A DNA stretch of 64,000 bases from Acerihabitans arboris (GCF_010131535.1 NZ_WUBS01000007.1:186001-250000), one strand, 5' to 3'. Counted from the stretch's first letter, positions 42,888 through 52,748 are shown. Numbers and translations: made by a program. Notes: generated from the sequence alone by a model not told the origin.

Positions 42888-44540
42888 ATGCAGCCAGGGA
42901 TATATAACGTGCCAGATAACGTAATCAGGAAAAAAACGAGGCGCCCGACACTATTAAAAACAACCCTTTCGGCTTTGACGCTGGCGCTGGCGGTCAGCGG
43001 CGCCGCCTCGGCCAAAACGCTGGTGTTCTGTTCTGAAGGCTCGCCGGAAAATTTCAACCCGCAGTTGTATACCTCGGGAACCAGCGTGGATGCCAGCGCG
43101 GTGCCAATCTATAACCGGCTGGTGGATTTTAAAACCGGCACCACCGAACTGCAACCCAGCCTGGCTGAAAGCTGGGATATCAGTGCCGACGGTACGGTCT
43201 ATACCTTCCATCTGCGCCAGGGCGTAAAATTCCAGGGCAATAAATATTTTAAACCCACCCGTGATTTTAACGCCGACGACGTGATTTTTTCATTTATGCG
43301 GCAAAAGGATAAGCAAAATCCTTATCACAACGTGTCCCACGGCACCTATGCCAACTTCGACAGCCTGGAGTTCGGTACGCTGCTGACCGCCATCGACAAG
43401 GTGGACGACCATACCGTGCGGTTTACGCTGGCCCACGCCGAGGCGCCGTTCCTGGCCGATCTGGCCTGGTATTTCGCCTCGATACTGTCAAGCGAATATG
43501 CCGACGCCATGCTGAAGGCCGGCACGCCGGAACGGGTGGATATGGACCCGATCGGCACAGGGCCGTTCCAGCTGGCCCAATATCAAAAAGACTCGCGCAT
43601 CCTGTTCAGCGCCTTCCCCGATTACTGGCGGGGCAAGGCCAAGCTTGACCGGCTGATTTTCTCCATTACCCCGGACGCCTCGGTGCGTTTTGCCAAGCTG
43701 GAAAAAGGCGAGTGCCAGGTGATGCCGTTCCCCAATCCGGCCGACCTGCCGCGCATGCGGGAAAATAAAGATATTACGCTGATGCAGAAAGCCGGGCTTA
43801 ACACCGGTTTTCTGGCGTTTAATACCCAAAAACCGCCGCTCGACAACGTAAAAGTGCGCCAGGCGCTGGCCATGGCCATCAATAAGCCGGCGATTATCGA
43901 GGCCATATTCCAGGGTACCGGCACCGCCGCGAAAAATATCCTGCCGCCCGGCGTCTGGAGCGCTAAGCAGGATCTGCGGGATTATGATTTCGACCCGGAC
44001 AAAGCCCGGTCATTGCTGAAGGATGCGGGGTTTCCCGACGGCCTGGCGATCGATCTGTGGGCGATGCCGGTGCAGCGGCCCTATAACCCCAACGCCCGTC
44101 GCATGGCGGAGATGATCCAGTCCGATTGGGCGAAGATTGGCGTCAAGGCCAATATCGTCACCTATGAATGGGGCGAATATCTGAAGCGGGTCAGGAGCGG
44201 CGAGCATCAGGCGGCGCTGATGGGCTGGACCACCGCCACCGGCGATCCGGATAACTTTTTCGGCCCGCTGTTCAGCTGCACCTCCGCCAATGGCGGCTCC
44301 AACTCGGCGAGATGGTGTTACGCGCCTTTTGATAAGCTGATTTCCGAGGCGCGCGCCAGCGGCGACCATAACCGGCGCATGGCGTTATACCAGCAGGCGC
44401 AGGAGATAATGCACGAGCAGATGCCGGCGGTGATGATTGCCCATTCAACTATTTTTGAACCGGTGCGCAAGGATGTGACCGGCTACGAAGTCGATCCGTT
44501 CGGCAAACATATCTTTTATCAGGTCGACGTTAAGAAATAG
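42888..44540 (+). CDS. Periplasmic dipeptide-binding protein, DppA paralogue
   Basis: A 550-residue SBP_bac_5 protein. After a ~42-residue N-terminus with a Sec signal, the mature part tracks E. coli DppA closely: KTLVFCSEGSPENFNPQLYTSGT, PIGTGPFQLAQYQKDSRI, FSITPDASVRFAKLEKGECQVMP and AMPVQRPYNPNARRMAEMIQ, each conserved. GGGGA precedes the ATG. No permease or ATPase genes follow, so it probably docks with the housekeeping Dpp transporter and widens its range. The GGT-like gene immediately upstream would fit handling of gamma-glutamyl peptides or small amino compounds. Confidence 0.87.
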   Translation: MQPGIYNVPDNVIRKKTRRPTLLKTTLSALTLALAVSGAASAKTLVFCSEGSPENFNPQLYTSGTSVDASAVPIYNRLVDFKTGTTELQPSLAESWDISADGTVYTFHLRQGVKFQGNKYFKPTRDFNADDVIFSFMRQKDKQNPYHNVSHGTYANFDSLEFGTLLTAIDKVDDHTVRFTLAHAEAPFLADLAWYFASILSSEYADAMLKAGTPERVDMDPIGTGPFQLAQYQKDSRILFSAFPDYWRGKAKLDRLIFSITPDASVRFAKLEKGECQVMPFPNPADLPRMRENKDITLMQKAGLNTGFLAFNTQKPPLDNVKVRQALAMAINKPAIIEAIFQGTGTAAKNILPPGVWSAKQDLRDYDFDPDKARSLLKDAGFPDGLAIDLWAMPVQRPYNPNARRMAEMIQSDWAKIGVKANIVTYEWGEYLKRVRSGEHQAALMGWTTATGDPDNFFGPLFSCTSANGGSNSARWCYAPFDKLISEARASGDHNRRMALYQQAQEIMHEQMPAVMIAHSTIFEPVRKDVTGYEVDPFGKHIFYQVDVKK

Positions 44541-44584
44541 CGATCAGAGACCGCAACGCCAGCGCCGGTTGTCCGTTCACTCGA

Positions 44585-44624
44585 GGCGGGTTACCGGCAC
44601 TTTTGCCTGGGCCGGTAACCCGCC
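44585..44624. terminator. Long hairpin between convergent dppA-like and toxin genes
   Basis: A perfect 14-bp inverted repeat, GGCGGGTTACCGGC at 44585-44598 and its complement at 44611-44624, with a 12-base loop. There is no T-tract on either side. Its position between converging genes suggests a bidirectional terminator or mRNA 3' end protector. Confidence 0.6.
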
Positions 44625-44633
44625 GCCCCACCC

Positions 44634-45284
44634 TCACTCCGCCATTTGCATGGCCGCCTCCAGCAGCGGCCGTGCCCACTCGGGGGTGGCGGCCAGCGCC
44701 CGGGCATCATCCGCCGCCGGGAAAACCATCGTCCCCCACGTCACTTCAAGCACCAGCACCGGGTCCGGAATATCATCGCCGGGCGCCGCGTCCACGCTGT
44801 TGTCGAACACCTGCACATGCGCCAGCAGCGGCAGCAGCCTGATCAGGTTGGCGCGCGACGTTATCCACCTTTCGCGGATTTTTTCCCCGGCGATGGCATG
44901 GCCGCCATGGGCCACGCGCAGCTGTACGCGCCTGATATGCTGCTCCGGTGACGACAGCCCGCAGAACAGCATGATCACGTCATGGGTGCGGACGGCCTGG
45001 GCCAGCAGCCGGGGTATGGTATTGCCGCCGAGAGTGGTTTCAAACGCGTAGCTGGCGCCTTCGGCCAGTGCGGCCTCCAGCCGCGATCGCCCGGCAGCCC
45101 AGGCCCGTCCGTTAGCCTCGGCAAGCTCCAGCCCAAGTTGACTCATTAATTCCCGGGCATAGGTATCAGGGTTAAACCATGCCAGGCCGTGCCCGGCCAG
45201 CAGGCTGCCGCCCACCGAGCTTTTGCCGCCGCCGTTAACGCCGGCCAGGACAAAAATAAACGGCCGTGATTGGGAACCGGACAT
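44634..45284 (-). CDS. Zeta-toxin-like P-loop kinase
   Basis: A 216-residue P-loop kinase with Walker A GVNGGGKSS near residue 15, the ASYAFETTLGG segment typical of zeta/PezT-like kinases and a basic loop (RRVQLRVAHGGHAIAGEKIRERW). Zeta toxins phosphorylate UDP-N-acetylglucosamine to poison wall synthesis. The ATG at 45284 overlaps the stop of the upstream Phd-type gene (TGATG), typical of a toxin-antitoxin pair. Whether it is toxic or a housekeeping nucleotide kinase is untested. Confidence 0.75.
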   Translation of the reverse strand: MSGSQSRPFIFVLAGVNGGGKSSVGGSLLAGHGLAWFNPDTYARELMSQLGLELAEANGRAWAAGRSRLEAALAEGASYAFETTLGGNTIPRLLAQAVRTHDVIMLFCGLSSPEQHIRRVQLRVAHGGHAIAGEKIRERWITSRANLIRLLPLLAHVQVFDNSVDAAPGDDIPDPVLVLEVTWGTMVFPAADDARALAATPEWARPLLEAAMQMAE

Positions 45285-45631
45285 CAAAAGCTCTCTCCCG
45301 CCTTGGGACGCCGTTTAAGCGTGCCCCGTTGCGCCAGCACCGACGCCACATTTTTGGCGGCGTCCGGGCGCTCCAGCACCGCCAGCCGCGCGTTGAACCT
45401 GGCGGTCAGCTCATCCAGCACCGACTGCTCGCGGGCCTTGAGCAGCAGGATAGATTCGGTCAGTTCCCGATAGGTGGCGACATCCAGCAGCACCATTTCC
45501 ACGGTGGAGTGGTTGGTAATGGCCAAGGTCCCGGCCTGATGCACCAGCCGCACCACTTCCCCCCATTTATTTTTCACCTGCGAGGCGTTCGCCTGCGGCA
45601 GTTCGTCAAAATTAAGCAGTTCAGTGATCAT
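45284..45631 (-). CDS. Phd/YefM-family antitoxin-like protein
   Basis: A 115-residue protein whose first ~65 residues match the prevent-host-death fold (ANASQVKNKWGEVVRLVHQAGTLAITNHSTVEMVLLDVATYREL). A longer, basic C-terminal tail (AREQSVLDELTARFNARLAVLERPDAAKN...) probably wraps and neutralises the kinase. It precedes and overlaps the toxin gene. Antitoxin-first order fits a conditionally cooperative autorepressed operon. Confidence 0.78.
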   Translation of the reverse strand: MITELLNFDELPQANASQVKNKWGEVVRLVHQAGTLAITNHSTVEMVLLDVATYRELTESILLLKAREQSVLDELTARFNARLAVLERPDAAKNVASVLAQRGTLKRRPKAGESF

Positions 45632-45821
45632 GGCCTACTCTCCGCTAACGGGCTGATATTGCCATTATGGCAAAAATGTCCACAAATGGCTATTAATACC
45701 ACGCCTAAAGGCCCAGCACGGAAATCACCAACAACGGGTTAAACAGCGCTTGGATAGGGGGGATTGCACAGGACGACGGGCGGCATAATATACGGCCGGC
45801 AAACGCCGGCCGGTTAACCGG

Positions 45822-46346
45822 TTATTTTATCACCGCGCAGGCCACGCGATCGCCGGCGCCGCCGATGGGCTGGCTTTGGTAATCGTCTGGATTGGCATGG
45901 ATCACCACCGAGGAACCGTCGCCGTCCAGCAGCGCGGGACGCGGCGTGCCGGGCGTCACCGACACCAGCGTCGAATAAATCTCCGCGAAGGCCTTGCCGT
46001 CGGCGCCGGCGTAGATATTGGTCAAGTCGCCCTGATCGTTGGCGTTGCTGCTTAACAAACCATGCACCACCGGCATGGTGGAGTGGATATGGCCGCCGGC
46101 GTCCTTGAACTTATCTTTTGCACCGCAGGCGCCCTTTTCATGGAAATGGATGCCATGCCAACCGGGGGTAAGCCCCGAGGCCTCCACGCGCAAAATCACC
46201 CCTTTAGGAGCGTCCGTCAGGGTAATTTTACCCATATCCTTACCGTCGGCGCCAAGCAGGCTAGCGGTATGCACCGCCGGCTGGGGTTGGGCCAATGCCA
46301 TATTGGCGGTCAACGCCGAGGCTATGAAAAACAGAATACGCCGCAT
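45822..46346 (-). CDS. sodC: Periplasmic Cu/Zn superoxide dismutase
   Basis: A 174-residue precursor. The start MRRILFFIASALTANMALAQ is a Sec signal cleaved about residue 20. Copper ligands are in GIHFHEKGACG and HSTMPVVHG, with the C-terminal SVVIHANPDDY and the GGAGDRVACAV disulfide region. The enzyme dismutates superoxide in the periplasm, useful against host oxidative bursts. The start at 46346 is chosen for the signal peptide; an in-frame extension to 46388 is rejected. Confidence 0.93.
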   Translation of the reverse strand: MRRILFFIASALTANMALAQPQPAVHTASLLGADGKDMGKITLTDAPKGVILRVEASGLTPGWHGIHFHEKGACGAKDKFKDAGGHIHSTMPVVHGLLSSNANDQGDLTNIYAGADGKAFAEIYSTLVSVTPGTPRPALLDGDGSSVVIHANPDDYQSQPIGGAGDRVACAVIK

Positions 46347-46695
46347 AATAAACTCCTGTAACAGAACCTGCCGACAGCGGAAGTGCAATGCCGGTCAATG
46401 TAGATAAGCGTAGACAGTCAAGCGCATATTGTCCTGATTGGCGGCGTTTTTCTTGACGGACGTCATGCCCGTCGGGCCGTTATGCCGCACGATACCCCAG
46501 TGGGCATCAGCGCGCCGGCGGCGGCGCATTTATCCGGGGTTAAGCGCCACGGGGCTAGGCTGGAACGGCGCAACATGCTAATGGTAAGGGTTACCGTCAC
46601 GGCGCGATATCACATCTGGCGGCGGACTGCGCCCGCGGCGACGGGCGTTGCCGGGACATACGCCGTTTTTCACCAACATTAAGGAGTCGATCGCG
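46347..46695. other. Divergent intergenic region sodC / oppA-like
   Basis: About 350 bp separating divergent genes. It must hold both promoters. I recognise no gene, operator or structured RNA in it. Confidence 0.5.
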
Positions 46696-48333
46696 ATGAA
46701 GTCAGCAAAATCACCGGGCGTCAAACGGGCGGGATTTACCCTGGGCGCGGGATTGGCGTTATTGCCGGCCTGGGCGGCTATCGCCGCCGTGGTTCCCGCC
46801 GGCACTGAACTGGCGGTCCGGCAGGAGGTCGTGCGCAATAACGGCAGCGAGCCGGCCTCCCTGGATCCCCACCGGGTCGAGAGCGATGTGGAATTTAATA
46901 TTATCAGCGATTTTTTCGACGGTCTGATTGGCATTGACAACCACGGCGGCGTGGAGCCGCGCCTGGCCGTCAGTTGGGACAATACCCGCCCCGAGATCTG
47001 GACCTTTCACCTGCGCCCCGGCATTCGGTGGTCGAACGGCCAGCCGATTACCGCCGGTGATGTGGTGTACAGCTGGCGGCGTTTAATCGATCCCGCCACC
47101 GCCTCGCCTTATGAAAGTTATCTGGCAAGCATGCATGTGCTGAACGCCGCCGAGATCATCGCGGGCAAAAAGCCGGTGGACAGCCTGGGCGTGCGGGCGC
47201 TGGACGACACCACGCTGCAAATCACCCTCACCCAGCCGGTAAGCGCGTTTCTCAGTATGCTGGCGCATCCGTCGCTGGTGGCGATTAATCCCAAGGTCAT
47301 CGCGCAGTTCGGCGATAAATGGACGGCGCCGCAGAATTTTGTCGGCAGCGGCGCCTTTACCCTGTCGCAATGGGTAGTAAATGAAAAGGTGGTGGGCGTC
47401 AGGAACGGCCGCTACTGGGATAACCCGCACACGGTGCTTAACCAGATCACCTATCTGCCCATCGTCTCGGAAACCGCCGATATGAATCGCTACAAGGCGG
47501 GCGAAATAGATATTAGCAACAGCGTGCCGCAAACCCTGTTCCGGGCGCTGCAAAACGACCTGGGCGCGCAGGTGCATATATCGCCCAAGCTGGCGGTCTA
47601 TTATTATCAATTTAATACGAAAAAACCGCCGTTTAACGACCCGCGGGTGCGGCTGGCGCTTAACATGGGGCTGGATAAAACCATTATCGCCGAAAAGGTG
47701 CTGGGGCAAGGCCAGAAGCCGGCCTATCTGTTCAACCCGGATAATACCGGCGGTTTTACGCTTAACTATCCCGATTATGCCGGCTGGACCCAGCAGCAGC
47801 GCGTGATTGAGGCCGGGAAGCTGCTGGCGCAGGCCGGGTTTACCCCGGCGCGGCCGCTGAAGTTTTCACTGCTGTACAATACCAACGAATCGCACCAGCG
47901 CATCGCCATTGCCGCCAGCTCCATGTGGAAAAAGAACCTGGGGGTGGAGGCCACGCTTAACAGCCAGGAGTGGAAAAGCATGCTCGACACCATGCACGGT
48001 CCCAACTTCGACGTGGTGCGCTACGCCTGGATAGCCGACTATAACGAACCCTCCACGTTCCTCAATAACTACATCACCAACGATAGCAACAACACGGCCA
48101 AATACGGCAACGCGGATTACGACCGGGCGTTAAGCAGCGCCGCCGCCGCGTCGTCCATTGCCGACAAGGCCCGCTATTATCAGCAGGCCGAGGACATCCT
48201 GGCCAAAGAATCCCCGGCCATCCCCATTTATCAGTACGTCTCGGTAAAACTGGTCAAACCCTATATCGGCGGCTTTCAGGAAAGCCTGCTGGGGTATGTC
48301 TATGCCAGGGACCTGTACGTGATTAAACATTAA
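46696..48333 (+). CDS. Periplasmic oligopeptide-binding protein (OppA/MppA-like)
   Basis: A 545-residue SBP_bac_5 protein with a signal peptide (GFTLGAGLALLPAWAAIAAVVPA) and OppA-like mature start LAVRQEVVRNNGSEPASLDPHRVES. Also present are SNGQPITAGDVVYSWRRLIDP and YYYQFNTKKPPFNDPRVRLALN. AAGGAG lies nine bases before the ATG at 46696. No opp permease genes accompany it, so it likely feeds the housekeeping Opp system, as MppA does for murein tripeptide. Confidence 0.88.
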   Translation: MKSAKSPGVKRAGFTLGAGLALLPAWAAIAAVVPAGTELAVRQEVVRNNGSEPASLDPHRVESDVEFNIISDFFDGLIGIDNHGGVEPRLAVSWDNTRPEIWTFHLRPGIRWSNGQPITAGDVVYSWRRLIDPATASPYESYLASMHVLNAAEIIAGKKPVDSLGVRALDDTTLQITLTQPVSAFLSMLAHPSLVAINPKVIAQFGDKWTAPQNFVGSGAFTLSQWVVNEKVVGVRNGRYWDNPHTVLNQITYLPIVSETADMNRYKAGEIDISNSVPQTLFRALQNDLGAQVHISPKLAVYYYQFNTKKPPFNDPRVRLALNMGLDKTIIAEKVLGQGQKPAYLFNPDNTGGFTLNYPDYAGWTQQQRVIEAGKLLAQAGFTPARPLKFSLLYNTNESHQRIAIAASSMWKKNLGVEATLNSQEWKSMLDTMHGPNFDVVRYAWIADYNEPSTFLNNYITNDSNNTAKYGNADYDRALSSAAAASSIADKARYYQQAEDILAKESPAIPIYQYVSVKLVKPYIGGFQESLLGYVYARDLYVIKH

Positions 48334-48375
48334 CGCGGACCCTGCGTTTTCGCCGCCCGGTCCCGGGCAAATAAA

Positions 48376-48405
48376 ACGGGGGCTTGCCGTAAAGCAAGCC
48401 CCCGT
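48376..48405. terminator. Bidirectional terminator
   Basis: A 12-bp stem (ACGGGGGCTTGC at 48376-48387 against 48394-48405) with a six-base loop. On the minus strand it is followed by TTTTATTT, ending the small membrane-protein gene. On the plus strand it follows the oppA-like gene. Confidence 0.85.
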
Positions 48406-48439
48406 ATAAAACCTGATAATCAAAGAACCGGATTTACCC

Positions 48440-48598
48440 TCAAATCCTGCCCAGCAATACCAGGATCAGCAGAATCACTACCACCACACCGATCAGGCCG
48501 CTCGGATAATAACCCCAGCTACGGCTGTGCGGCCAGCTTGGGAAAACACCGATTAGCAGAAGAATTAGCACGATTAATACGATTGTTCCGATGCCCAT
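48440..48598 (-). CDS. DUF3309-type small membrane protein
   Basis: A 52-residue protein starting MGIGTIVLIVLILLLIGVFP. It has two hydrophobic helices separated by a polar turn (SWPHSRSWGYYPSG) and ends VLLGRI. This layout is that of DUF3309 proteins found in many proteobacteria. AGGAG lies six bases before the ATG, and a strong terminator follows the stop. The function is unknown; relatives are thought to be small envelope or stress proteins. It lies alone between the oppA-like and pta genes. Confidence 0.85.
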   Translation of the reverse strand: MGIGTIVLIVLILLLIGVFPSWPHSRSWGYYPSGLIGVVVVILLILVLLGRI

Positions 48599-48741
48599 GG
48601 AAAACTCCTGTGTTTTTTAATAGCTGTCTCCAGCGCATATGCTTTGTTCAAAACAGAGTTTACGTCCTGCTACAGATATGAGCTCAGTCAGGTATAACGT
48701 AATGAGTATAGTCATCTTTTCACGTTCGCTTCGGCTAATTT

Positions 48742-50889
48742 TCAGCTTTGGGCGCCAAGCTGCATGGACTGAATGGCCGTCAGGGCGATGGTGTAGACAA
48801 TATCGTCCACCAGCGCGCCGCGCGACAGGTCGTTCACCGGCTTGCGCAGTCCCTGCAGCATCGGCCCGATGGAGACCAGCGCCGCCGAGCGCTGCACCGC
48901 TTTGTAGGTGGTATTGCCGGTATTCAGGTCCGGGAAAATAAATACCGTGGCCTTGCCGGCCACCGGCGAATCGGGCGCCTTGGTTTTGGCCACGTCGGCC
49001 ATAATGGCGGCGTCGTATTGCAGCGGGCCGTCGATCACCAGGTCCGGACGTTTTTCCCGGGCCAGCCGGGTGGCCTCGCGCACTTTATCCACATCGCTGC
49101 CGGTACCGGACGTGCCGGTCGAGTAGGAAATCATGGCCACGCGCGGCTCGATGCCGAAGGCCGCGGCCGAGTCGGCGGACTGGATGGCGATTTCAGCCAG
49201 TTGCCCGGCGTCGGGATCGGGATTGATGGCGCAGTCGCCATAAACCAATACCTGCTCCGGCAGCAGCATGAAAAACACCGACGAGACCAGCGAACTGCCC
49301 GGCGCGGTCTTGATCAGCTGCAGCGCCGGACGAATGGTATTGGCGGTGGTGTGGAGCGCGCCGGACACCAGGCCGTCCACATGCGCCCGCTCCAGCATCA
49401 GGGTGCCCAGCACCACGTTATCCTCCAGCTGTTCCCGCGCTATCAGCGCCGTCATGCCTTTGCCCTGGCGCAGTTCCACCAGCCGCGCGAGGTAGTTCTC
49501 CCGCGCCGCCACCGGGTCGATTAAATCGATGCCCTCCCCCAGAATCACCCCCTGCGCCGCGGCGACCCGGCGTATTTCCTCGGGATTGCCCAGCAATACG
49601 CAGCGCGCGATGCCCCGCTCGGCGCATATCGCCGCGGCCCTGATGGTGCGGGGTTCCTCGCCTTCAGGCAATACGATGCGTTTCGCGGCCCGCCGGGCCA
49701 GCTCGGTGAGCTGATAGCGGAAGGCGGGCGGCGACTGGCGGCGCGGGCGCTCCGAGACGGCGGTCAGCGAGGCAATCCAGTCGGCATCGATGTAACCGGC
49801 GATATAGTCCTGCAGTTTTTCCACCCGCAGGTGATCTTCCGCCGGCACCTCCAGGTTGAAATTCTGCAGGTTAAGCGAGGTCTGCCAGGTATTGGTGTCC
49901 ACCATCAGCACCGGCAGGCCGGTGCGGAACGCGCGCTCGCACAACCTGCCGATGGAGGGCGAGATGTCATAACCGCCGGTGAGCAGGATGGCGCCGATAT
50001 CCACGCCGTTCATGGCCGCCAGGCAGGCGGCCACCAGCACTTCGGGACGATCCGCGCAGGTCACCAGCAGGGAACCGGGGCGGAAAAGATCAACCATGCC
50101 GGTCAGACCGCGCGCGCAAAAGGTCACCGATCTGACCCGCCGCGTCTCGACGTCGCCGGCATTGACGATACGGGCGTTAAGATGGCGCGCCATATCGATA
50201 ACGCGCGTGGCAATCAGTTCCATGCTCCAGGGGATGACCCCCAGGACCGGCAGGGGGATATCGGCAAACGACGGCGGCGCGCTTGCCGCGGCGCCGTCCT
50301 GGCCGGCCTGATCGAAGATTTCCGATAGGTCGGGACGGGTGCGGCCCTGTTCATCCAGCGGCGCGTTCAGCTTGTTGACGATAACGCCGACCACGCCGTT
50401 ATGCCTGCCGCCGCCCGCCCCGGCGCGCGCGAGTTCCAGCCGCTCTTTCAGCTGCGCCGGCGTGCCCGTTCCCAGGGTGGTGACAAAGACGATATCCGCG
50501 TTCAGCGCCTTGGCGATATCGAAATTGAGCGCATTGGCGAACTGATGGCGCCGCGTCAGCATCAGTCCCTCGATCAGCACCACTTCCGCCTGGCCGAGGT
50601 TTTGGTGATAACGCGCCACGATCTCCTCCATCAGCACATCGCGCGCGTTCGATCCCAGCAGCGCTTCCACATAATTCATCTCCAGCGGCTGCGCGGCGGG
50701 AATACTTGAATTGGCGCGGATAATGGCGGTGGTTTGATCCGGACGGCTGCTGCCGTCGCGCGGCTGGGCAACCGGCTTAAATACGCTCAGGCGCACCCCT
50801 TTCCGCTCCATGGCGCGGACAACGCCCAGGCTGACGCTCGTCAGGCCGACGCTCAGGTCGGTTGGAATCAACATAATGGTACGTGGCAC
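48742..50889 (-). CDS. pta: Phosphate acetyltransferase
   Basis: Interconverts acetyl-CoA and acetyl phosphate. The 715-residue product is collinear with E. coli Pta: an N-terminal P-loop-like domain ([26 protein letters not shown]), a central DRTGG domain (SVTFCARG... [22 protein letters not shown]), and a C-terminal PTA_PTB domain ([62 protein letters not shown] in part). It is intact. Unusually, ackA is not directly upstream; a PTS operon is divergent instead. Confidence 0.96.
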   Translation of the reverse strand: MPRTIMLIPTDLSVGLTSVSLGVVRAMERKGVRLSVFKPVAQPRDGSSRPDQTTAIIRANSSIPAAQPLEMNYVEALLGSNARDVLMEEIVARYHQNLGQAEVVLIEGLMLTRRHQFANALNFDIAKALNADIVFVTTLGTGTPAQLKERLELARAGAGGGRHNGVVGVIVNKLNAPLDEQGRTRPDLSEIFDQAGQDGAAASAPPSFADIPLPVLGVIPWSMELIATRVIDMARHLNARIVNAGDVETRRVRSVTFCARGLTGMVDLFRPGSLLVTCADRPEVLVAACLAAMNGVDIGAILLTGGYDISPSIGRLCERAFRTGLPVLMVDTNTWQTSLNLQNFNLEVPAEDHLRVEKLQDYIAGYIDADWIASLTAVSERPRRQSPPAFRYQLTELARRAAKRIVLPEGEEPRTIRAAAICAERGIARCVLLGNPEEIRRVAAAQGVILGEGIDLIDPVAARENYLARLVELRQGKGMTALIAREQLEDNVVLGTLMLERAHVDGLVSGALHTTANTIRPALQLIKTAPGSSLVSSVFFMLLPEQVLVYGDCAINPDPDAGQLAEIAIQSADSAAAFGIEPRVAMISYSTGTSGTGSDVDKVREATRLAREKRPDLVIDGPLQYDAAIMADVAKTKAPDSPVAGKATVFIFPDLNTGNTTYKAVQRSAALVSIGPMLQGLRKPVNDLSRGALVDDIVYTIALTAIQSMQLGAQS

Positions 50890-51037
50890 GGCTAAACCTC
50901 TTGATGATATGAGTTGGCGCTATTTTCCGCTATTTTGGGCGAGAAATGCCGTGAGGTGGCCGACAGTTGTCGGCATTGGGATGTCATCCCCGCTTTTTTG
51001 CCGCGAGCTAAGCGGTTGATTGACAGGCATCACAAAA

Positions 51038-51066
51038 CTGCAACCGGTTTCTGAAACCGGTTGCAG
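51038..51066. promoter_or_regulatory. Double AscG/GalR-type operator upstream of the beta-glucoside PTS
   Basis: A 29-bp perfect inverted repeat (14-1-14) made of two abutting LacI-family boxes, TGCAACCGGTTTC and GAAACCGGTTGCA. Each has the AACCGGTT core and resembles the AscG site TGAAACCGGTTTCA. A TTGACA -35 hexamer at 51020-51025 lies just upstream, so bound repressor would cover the promoter. The AscG-like protein at 54618-55670 is the likely ligand. Confidence 0.85.
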
Positions 51067-51120
51067 AAAAAAAGGCCATCAGGTATTAATCACTAAACGC
51101 TATGTTAAGAGGTCCGATAT

Positions 51121-51429
51121 ATGACAAAGATCCTGCTATGTTGCGCCGCCGGAATGTCCACCAGCATGGTGGTTAAAAAAATGCAAATAGCCGCTGAAAT
51201 AAAAGGTCTGGATGTCGACATTAAGGCTGTGGGGCTGGAAGAGTTCGCCGCGCAATTACCGCATTATGACTGTTGCCTGCTCGGGCCGCAGATTAAATAT
51301 AAGCTCAAGGACTTTAAAATTATCGCCGATGAGCAGCATAAACCCATCGCCGTCATCAACAGCATGGATTACGGCATGATGAACGGCGAAAAGATATTAA
51401 ACGAAACGCTGGCGCTGCTTAACGCCTAG
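51121..51429 (+). CDS. PTS lactose/cellobiose-type IIB component
   Basis: A 102-residue cytoplasmic IIB protein with the phospho-Cys P-loop at Cys7/Cys8 (LLCCAAGMSTSMVVKKM). It passes phosphate from IIA to the incoming sugar at IIC. AAGAGG lies upstream. It is the first gene of the IIB-IIC-IIA-glucosidase operon. Confidence 0.92.
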   Translation: MTKILLCCAAGMSTSMVVKKMQIAAEIKGLDVDIKAVGLEEFAAQLPHYDCCLLGPQIKYKLKDFKIIADEQHKPIAVINSMDYGMMNGEKILNETLALLNA

Positions 51430-51437
51430 GAGGGATC

Positions 51438-52748
51438 ATGTCCGGAATTAGCGCATCGGTATTTGGCGTTATCGAAAACACCATCAGTCCCATCGCGGGC
51501 CGGTTATCCAGCCAGCGCCATGTGATGGCCATCCGGGATGGTTTTATTTCCGCCATGCCGTTCCTGATCGTCGGCTCCTTTATGCTGGTGTTCGCGCATC
51601 CGCCCTTTTCCACCACCAGCGACTGGGCGTTTGCGCAGTGGTGGCTGAGGATGGCGGCGCAATACGAGTCGGTTATCCTGATGCCGTACAATATGACCAT
51701 GGGTATTATGTCGTTATTTATTGCCGCCGCTATCGCCTATAACCTGGCCCTCAGCTATAAAATGAACGGGTTTATGGCCGCCATGCTGTCATTAATGGCC
51801 TTTATGGTGGTGGCCGCCCCGCAAACCGATAAAATGCTGCCGGTCTCCTCGCTCGGCGGCACCGGTATATTCACCGCGCTATTAGTGGCGATATTTGCTA
51901 CTGAACTGATGCATTTTTTGCAGGTAAGGAATATAGGTTTTCATTTGCCGGAACAGGTGCCGCCCAAAATACAGCAATCCTTCGATTTACTCATTCCGGT
52001 GCTGGCCATATTTTTTACGCTTTATCCACTAAGCCTGCTAATTCAATCGCAGTTCGGCATGTTGCTGCCCCAGGCCATTATGGCGTTGTTCGGTCCTATT
52101 ATTTCCGCCGCCGATACGCTGCCGGCAATATTAATCGCCGTGCTGATTTGTCATTTATTGTGGTTTGCCGGTATCCACGGCGCGGTCATCGTCGGCGGCA
52201 TGCTGCAGGCCTTCTGGCTGACCAATCTCGGCATTAACCAGCAGGAGCTGACCGCCGGACAGCCGCTGACCCACATCTTTATCGAGCCATTTTGGCAATT
52301 TTTTATCGTTATCGGCGGCTCCGGCTCCACCATGGGGCTGGTGCTGCTTTATCTGCGCAGCCGTTCCGCCCACCTGCGTTCCATCGGCAAACTCAGCCTG
52401 GTGCCCTGCATGTTTAATATTAACGAGCCGGTGATTTTCGGCTCGCCGGTGGTGATGAATCCGACGCTGTTCATCCCCTTTATTACCGCGCCGTTGATTA
52501 ACGCTACGCTGGCTTATATCGCCACCCGCGCCGAACTGGTCGGCCGGGTGATTTCCATGGCGCCGTGGACCACCCCGGCCCCCATCGGCGCGGCCTGGTC
52601 CACCGGCTGGGATATCCGCGCGGCGCTGCTGGTGGTGGTGCTGCTGGCGGTGTCGACGCTGGTGTATTTCCCCTTTTTCAAGATATATGAACGTCAGCTG
52701 CTGGCGCAGGAAGTCCCGCTGCCCCAGGCCCAGGCGCAGGAGGCATGA
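51438..52748 (+). CDS. PTS lactose/cellobiose-type IIC permease
   Basis: A 436-residue inner-membrane IIC protein with about ten helices. It shows family signatures such as RDGFISAMPFLIVGSFMLVFAHPP, LLWFAGIHGAVIVGG, and FNINEPVIFGSPVVMNP with the substrate-binding NEP. AGGAGG lies before the ATG. It transports and phosphorylates a beta-glucoside such as cellobiose, chitobiose or arbutin. Its stop overlaps the IIA start. Confidence 0.92.
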   Translation: MSGISASVFGVIENTISPIAGRLSSQRHVMAIRDGFISAMPFLIVGSFMLVFAHPPFSTTSDWAFAQWWLRMAAQYESVILMPYNMTMGIMSLFIAAAIAYNLALSYKMNGFMAAMLSLMAFMVVAAPQTDKMLPVSSLGGTGIFTALLVAIFATELMHFLQVRNIGFHLPEQVPPKIQQSFDLLIPVLAIFFTLYPLSLLIQSQFGMLLPQAIMALFGPIISAADTLPAILIAVLICHLLWFAGIHGAVIVGGMLQAFWLTNLGINQQELTAGQPLTHIFIEPFWQFFIVIGGSGSTMGLVLLYLRSRSAHLRSIGKLSLVPCMFNINEPVIFGSPVVMNPTLFIPFITAPLINATLAYIATRAELVGRVISMAPWTTPAPIGAAWSTGWDIRAALLVVVLLAVSTLVYFPFFKIYERQLLAQEVPLPQAQAQEA

